64,000 bases of DNA from positions 16,137-80,136 of the forward strand of contig NZ_PQHW01000017.1 in the NCBI RefSeq assembly GCF_003385215.1, in the 5' to 3' direction. Positions 61,757 to 64,000 of the stretch are shown here, piece after piece; position 1 is the stretch's first letter; each line of letters starts with the position of its first letter. The position numbers and the translations under genes are program-made. Below the pieces are notes generated by a model. It saw only the letters and a program-made list of their open reading frames with translations. It did no database searches and was not told the DNA's origin. The stretch is from Amycolatopsis thermalba. GTDB taxonomy: Bacteria > Actinomycetota > Actinomycetes > Mycobacteriales > Pseudonocardiaceae.

Positions 61757-62518
61757 ATGGACGTGCGTGGTGCGGTCGCGGTGGTCACCGGTGCCTCGTC
61801 GGGCATCGGGGCGGCCACCGCGCTCCGGCTGCACGAGGCTGGTGCTCGCCTCGTGCTGCACGGGCGGGACGGCGACCGGCTGGCCGCGCTCGCCGAGCGT
61901 ACCGGCGGCGTCGCCGTGCGTGCCGACTTCGCCGAGCCCGGCGGCGTCGAGGCCGCGGCCGCCGAGATCACCGCCCGGGCCGGCCGCGTCGACGTGCTCG
62001 TCAACAACGCCGGCCTGGGCTACGCCGGACCGGTGGCCGGCATGTCCGGCGCCGACGTCCGGCGGCTGCTCGCCGTGAACCTCGCCGCGCCCGTCGAACT
62101 GACCCGCGCCCTGCTGCCCGCCCTCCTCGACCGGCCCCGCGCGGCAGTGGTCTTCGTCACATCCATCGCCGGCCGGGCGGGGGTGGCGGGGGAGTCGGTC
62201 TACTCCGCGACCAAAGCCGGGGTGGACGTGTTCGCCGAGAGCCTGCGGCTGGAACTGGCCGGGACCGGGGTGCGGGTCGGCGTCGTCGTGCCCGGTGTGG
62301 TGGACACCGAGTTCTTCGCCCGCCGCGGCCGTCCCTACCAGCGCCGCAGCCCCCGGCCGGTGCCCGCGGGCAAGGTCGCCCAGGCGGTGGTCGAGGCGAT
62401 CACGGCCGAACGGGCCGAGCAGTACGTCCCGCGCTGGCTGAGACTGCCAATCGCGGTGCGCGCGACCGCGCCCTCGGTGTACCGTGCACTATCTGCCCGG
62501 TTCGGGGGTTCGAGCTGA
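61757..62518 (+). CDS. short-chain dehydrogenase/reductase
   Basis: A 253-residue SDR. The dinucleotide loop is VVTGASSGIGAATALRL, then NNAGLGYAG and the catalytic Ser-Tyr-Lys in FVTSIAGRAGVAGESVYSAT and KAGVDVFAESLRLELAGTGV. RGRPYQRRSPRPVPAGKVAQ and the tail after it suit the classical SDRs that act on lipids or unknown alcohols. The substrate cannot be told. The ATG at 61757 is chosen because the Rossmann fold starts there. The 128-bp gap before it shows nothing notable. Confidence 0.85.
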   Translation: MDVRGAVAVVTGASSGIGAATALRLHEAGARLVLHGRDGDRLAALAERTGGVAVRADFAEPGGVEAAAAEITARAGRVDVLVNNAGLGYAGPVAGMSGADVRRLLAVNLAAPVELTRALLPALLDRPRAAVVFVTSIAGRAGVAGESVYSATKAGVDVFAESLRLELAGTGVRVGVVVPGVVDTEFFARRGRPYQRRSPRPVPAGKVAQAVVEAITAERAEQYVPRWLRLPIAVRATAPSVYRALSARFGGSS

Positions 62519-62560
62519 GTTCCCGGAATCTTTCCGCCACTGGAAGCGCTGAAAGGTGAC

Positions 62561-63532
62561 GTGTTAGTCCCGGTATTCCTCGGATTCGCCGCGGCGTTCC
62601 TGTTCGCGGCGTCTGCCGCGCTGCAACGACGCGCGGTGATCGAGGTTGCCGACACCGACGCCGGCGGGCGCGCCGCGCGGCACCGCGTCCCCGTACTGTG
62701 GCTGATCCGCAAGCTGTTGCGCAAGAGGGTGTGGCTCGCGGGATGGGCCACGAACCTGTTGGGCTTTTTCAGCCAGGCCGCCGCGCTGCACTTCGGGTCG
62801 ATCGCGCTCGTGCAGCCCCTGCTCGTCACCCAGCTGCTCTTCGCGCTGCCGATGGCCTCGGCCGCGATCAAGCGCTGGCCGCCGCTGCGGGACTGGCTCG
62901 CCGGGCTCGCCATCACCGGGGGCGTGGTGGTGTTCCTGGCGGTCGAGGGCACCGCGCCGCTGGGCGGGTCGCCGGACCAGGGCCGCCTGCTCATCGCCGT
63001 GCTGATCGCCGCGGCCACCGTCGTCACCCTCGTGCAGGTCGCCCAGAACCGCGGCCCGCTCCTGCACAGCGCGCTCATCGCCACCGCTGCCGGCATCTGC
63101 TACGCGATCAGCGCAGCCATGATGAAGCTGACCACCGACCTGCTGTTGAACGAGGGTGTCGCTCACACCGCGCTCACCTGGCCGGGGTACGTGCTGGCGC
63201 TGTCGACCTTCTCCGGGCTGCTGCTCGGGCAGCAGGCGTACGGGTCGGGTTCGCTGTCCGCGGCGATCGCCGTGATGTCCATCGTCAACCCCGCGGCCAG
63301 CTACTTCCTGGGGCTACTGGCGTTCAACGCGACCCTGGTCACCGAGCCGGGCCCGCTCGCGGCGACGGCGGGCGCGGCCGCGCTGCTGATCGTCGGCGTG
63401 TTCGGCCTGGCGCACTCGCCGAGCGTCCAGGCGGAGACCAGCCGGTCCGCCCAACGCGGGGTTTATCCCGGAAGTGGTAAATTCCCGGGAACCGTCCCCA
63501 CCCGTTCTTCGGACTCCTTCGCTCAGGAATAA
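62561..63532 (+). CDS. DMT-superfamily membrane protein (NIPA/EamA-like)
   Basis: A 323-residue membrane protein with about nine hydrophobic segments, opening VLVPVFLGFAAAFLFAASAA. Later segments include AGLAITGGVVVFLAVEGTAP, LLIAVLIAAATVVTLVQVAQ and GPLAATAGAAALLIVGVFGL. A charged tail of ~40 residues follows. It belongs to the drug/metabolite transporter fold, in the group of actinobacterial proteins annotated as DMT family; the substrate is unknown. GTG at 62561 after GAAAGG. Confidence 0.8.
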   Translation: MLVPVFLGFAAAFLFAASAALQRRAVIEVADTDAGGRAARHRVPVLWLIRKLLRKRVWLAGWATNLLGFFSQAAALHFGSIALVQPLLVTQLLFALPMASAAIKRWPPLRDWLAGLAITGGVVVFLAVEGTAPLGGSPDQGRLLIAVLIAAATVVTLVQVAQNRGPLLHSALIATAAGICYAISAAMMKLTTDLLLNEGVAHTALTWPGYVLALSTFSGLLLGQQAYGSGSLSAAIAVMSIVNPAASYFLGLLAFNATLVTEPGPLAATAGAAALLIVGVFGLAHSPSVQAETSRSAQRGVYPGSGKFPGTVPTRSSDSFAQE

Positions 63533-63643
63533 CTCAGGTTTCCGGCGTAGGTTTCGGGCCCGGCGGGTGGTGGAACCTACAGAGCCTGTCGATTGAGTGC
63601 GCTGCCCCCGCGCACCCAGGCAGACCCTTGGAGGCTGGAACCC

Positions 63644-64000
63644 GTGCACCACCGAGCGTCGTCCGGCGAGCGCCATTTGGTGATCGAAATACCGCATTTG
63701 CGGAAAACGATCAAGGATGCGGCGATTCTGTTGCTGGAAACCGTCGTCATCCCGTCGGTGCTCCTGGCGTTGCTGCTGAATTTCGTCGGTCTGGTTCCCG
63801 CGTTGTGCGCGGTGCTCGGATGGGCGGCGGTCGTCATCGGCGCCCGGCGCCTGATGAAGCGCGATATGCCCCGCACGCTGCTGCTGTGCACGGCGATGCT
63901 GGTCGGCCGGGCGGCGGTCGCGCTGATCACGTCCAGCGCGGTCGTGTACGTGCTGCAACCGGCCGTGGGCTCGGTGCTGATGTTCCTGATCTTCGTCGGC
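63644..64000 (+). CDS. membrane protein, 5' part (runs off the window)
   Basis: The first 119 codons of an open frame that continues past the window. It begins VHHRASSGERHLVIEIPHLR, then has hydrophobic segments AAILLLETVVIPSVLLALLL, NFVGLVPALCAVLGWAAVVI and LLLCTAMLVGRAAVALITSS, and an alternating VVYVLQPAVGSVLMFLIFVG. It resembles VC0807-type or septation-protein-A-like membrane proteins of actinomycetes. GGAGGCTGGAACCC lies before the GTG. The first 60 codons are AT-richer than the neighbours. No function is assigned. Confidence 0.6.
   Translation, partial: MHHRASSGERHLVIEIPHLRKTIKDAAILLLETVVIPSVLLALLLNFVGLVPALCAVLGWAAVVIGARRLMKRDMPRTLLLCTAMLVGRAAVALITSSAVVYVLQPAVGSVLMFLIFVG

Overview
This is chromosomal DNA of a very GC-rich actinobacterium. 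The gene neighbourhoods (carAB-pyrF-mihF-gmk-rpoZ-coaBC-metK-priA, uvrC-rapZ-yvcK-whiA, gap-pgk-tpiA-secG-rbpA, tkt-tal-pgi-zwf-opcA-pgl with ctaB divergent) are those of the Pseudonocardiaceae and their relatives. An Amycolatopsis-like organism is my best guess. whiA, RbpA, mIHF, OpcA, GpgS, a class II HelD and many leaderless promoter arrangements all fit an actinomycete. The genus is inference; no 16S gene is present.

Layout. 1-12 kb: pyrimidine biosynthesis (3' tip of carA, carB, pyrF), nucleoid protein mIHF, gmk, rpoZ, coaBC, metK, a helicase-dead PriA and a secreted gamma-glutamyltransferase. 12-19 kb: fmt, rsmB, a small flavoprotein, rpe and a riboflavin run (ribE, ribBA, ribH) ending in a PH-domain membrane protein. 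19-21.6 kb: xthA and a TetR regulator facing a secreted lipase. 21.6-26.4 kb: uvrC, rapZ, yvcK, whiA. 26.4-31.5 kb: a repeat-rich gap, a membrane-anchored serine hydrolase, an OmpR-type two-component pair with a GerMN lipoprotein, and gpgS. 31.5-33.3 kb: a 2OG-Fe(II) oxygenase, a PPOX-fold oxidoreductase and a MarR regulator. 33.3-40.2 kb: a three-gene condensin-like operon (SMC-like ATPase plus two partners) resembling Wadjet/MksBEF but lacking JetD. 40.2-43.5 kb: a broken NTF2-like gene, an ArsR remnant, a LysE exporter, a small membrane protein and a winged-helix protein. 43.5-47.4 kb: glycolysis (gap, pgk, tpiA), secG, rbpA. 47.5-57.4 kb: an orphan histidine kinase and the pentose-phosphate operon on the minus strand. 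57.7-64 kb: ctaB, helD, an FKBP lipoprotein, a short-chain dehydrogenase, a DMT-type membrane protein and the start of another membrane protein.

Most of the window is core metabolism with tightly packed genes; four-base overlaps (ATGA or GTGA) are frequent. The less ordinary content is: (i) the JetABC-like operon without JetD, with an unusual Asp-Asn Walker B and an 86-bp insertion that has become a coupled 29-codon reading frame between its first two genes; (ii) a family of 21-bp repeats arranged as head-to-head arrays at four gene ends, one of which has been tandemly duplicated together with the tips of both flanking genes; (iii) a large nested palindrome between whiA and the hydrolase gene; (iv) a recurring leaderless promoter layout with a TANNNT-like -10 box 6-8 nt before the start codon, including one that drives a 12-codon leader frame overlapping fmt; and (v) a frameshift-riddled locus at 40.3-41.0 kb.
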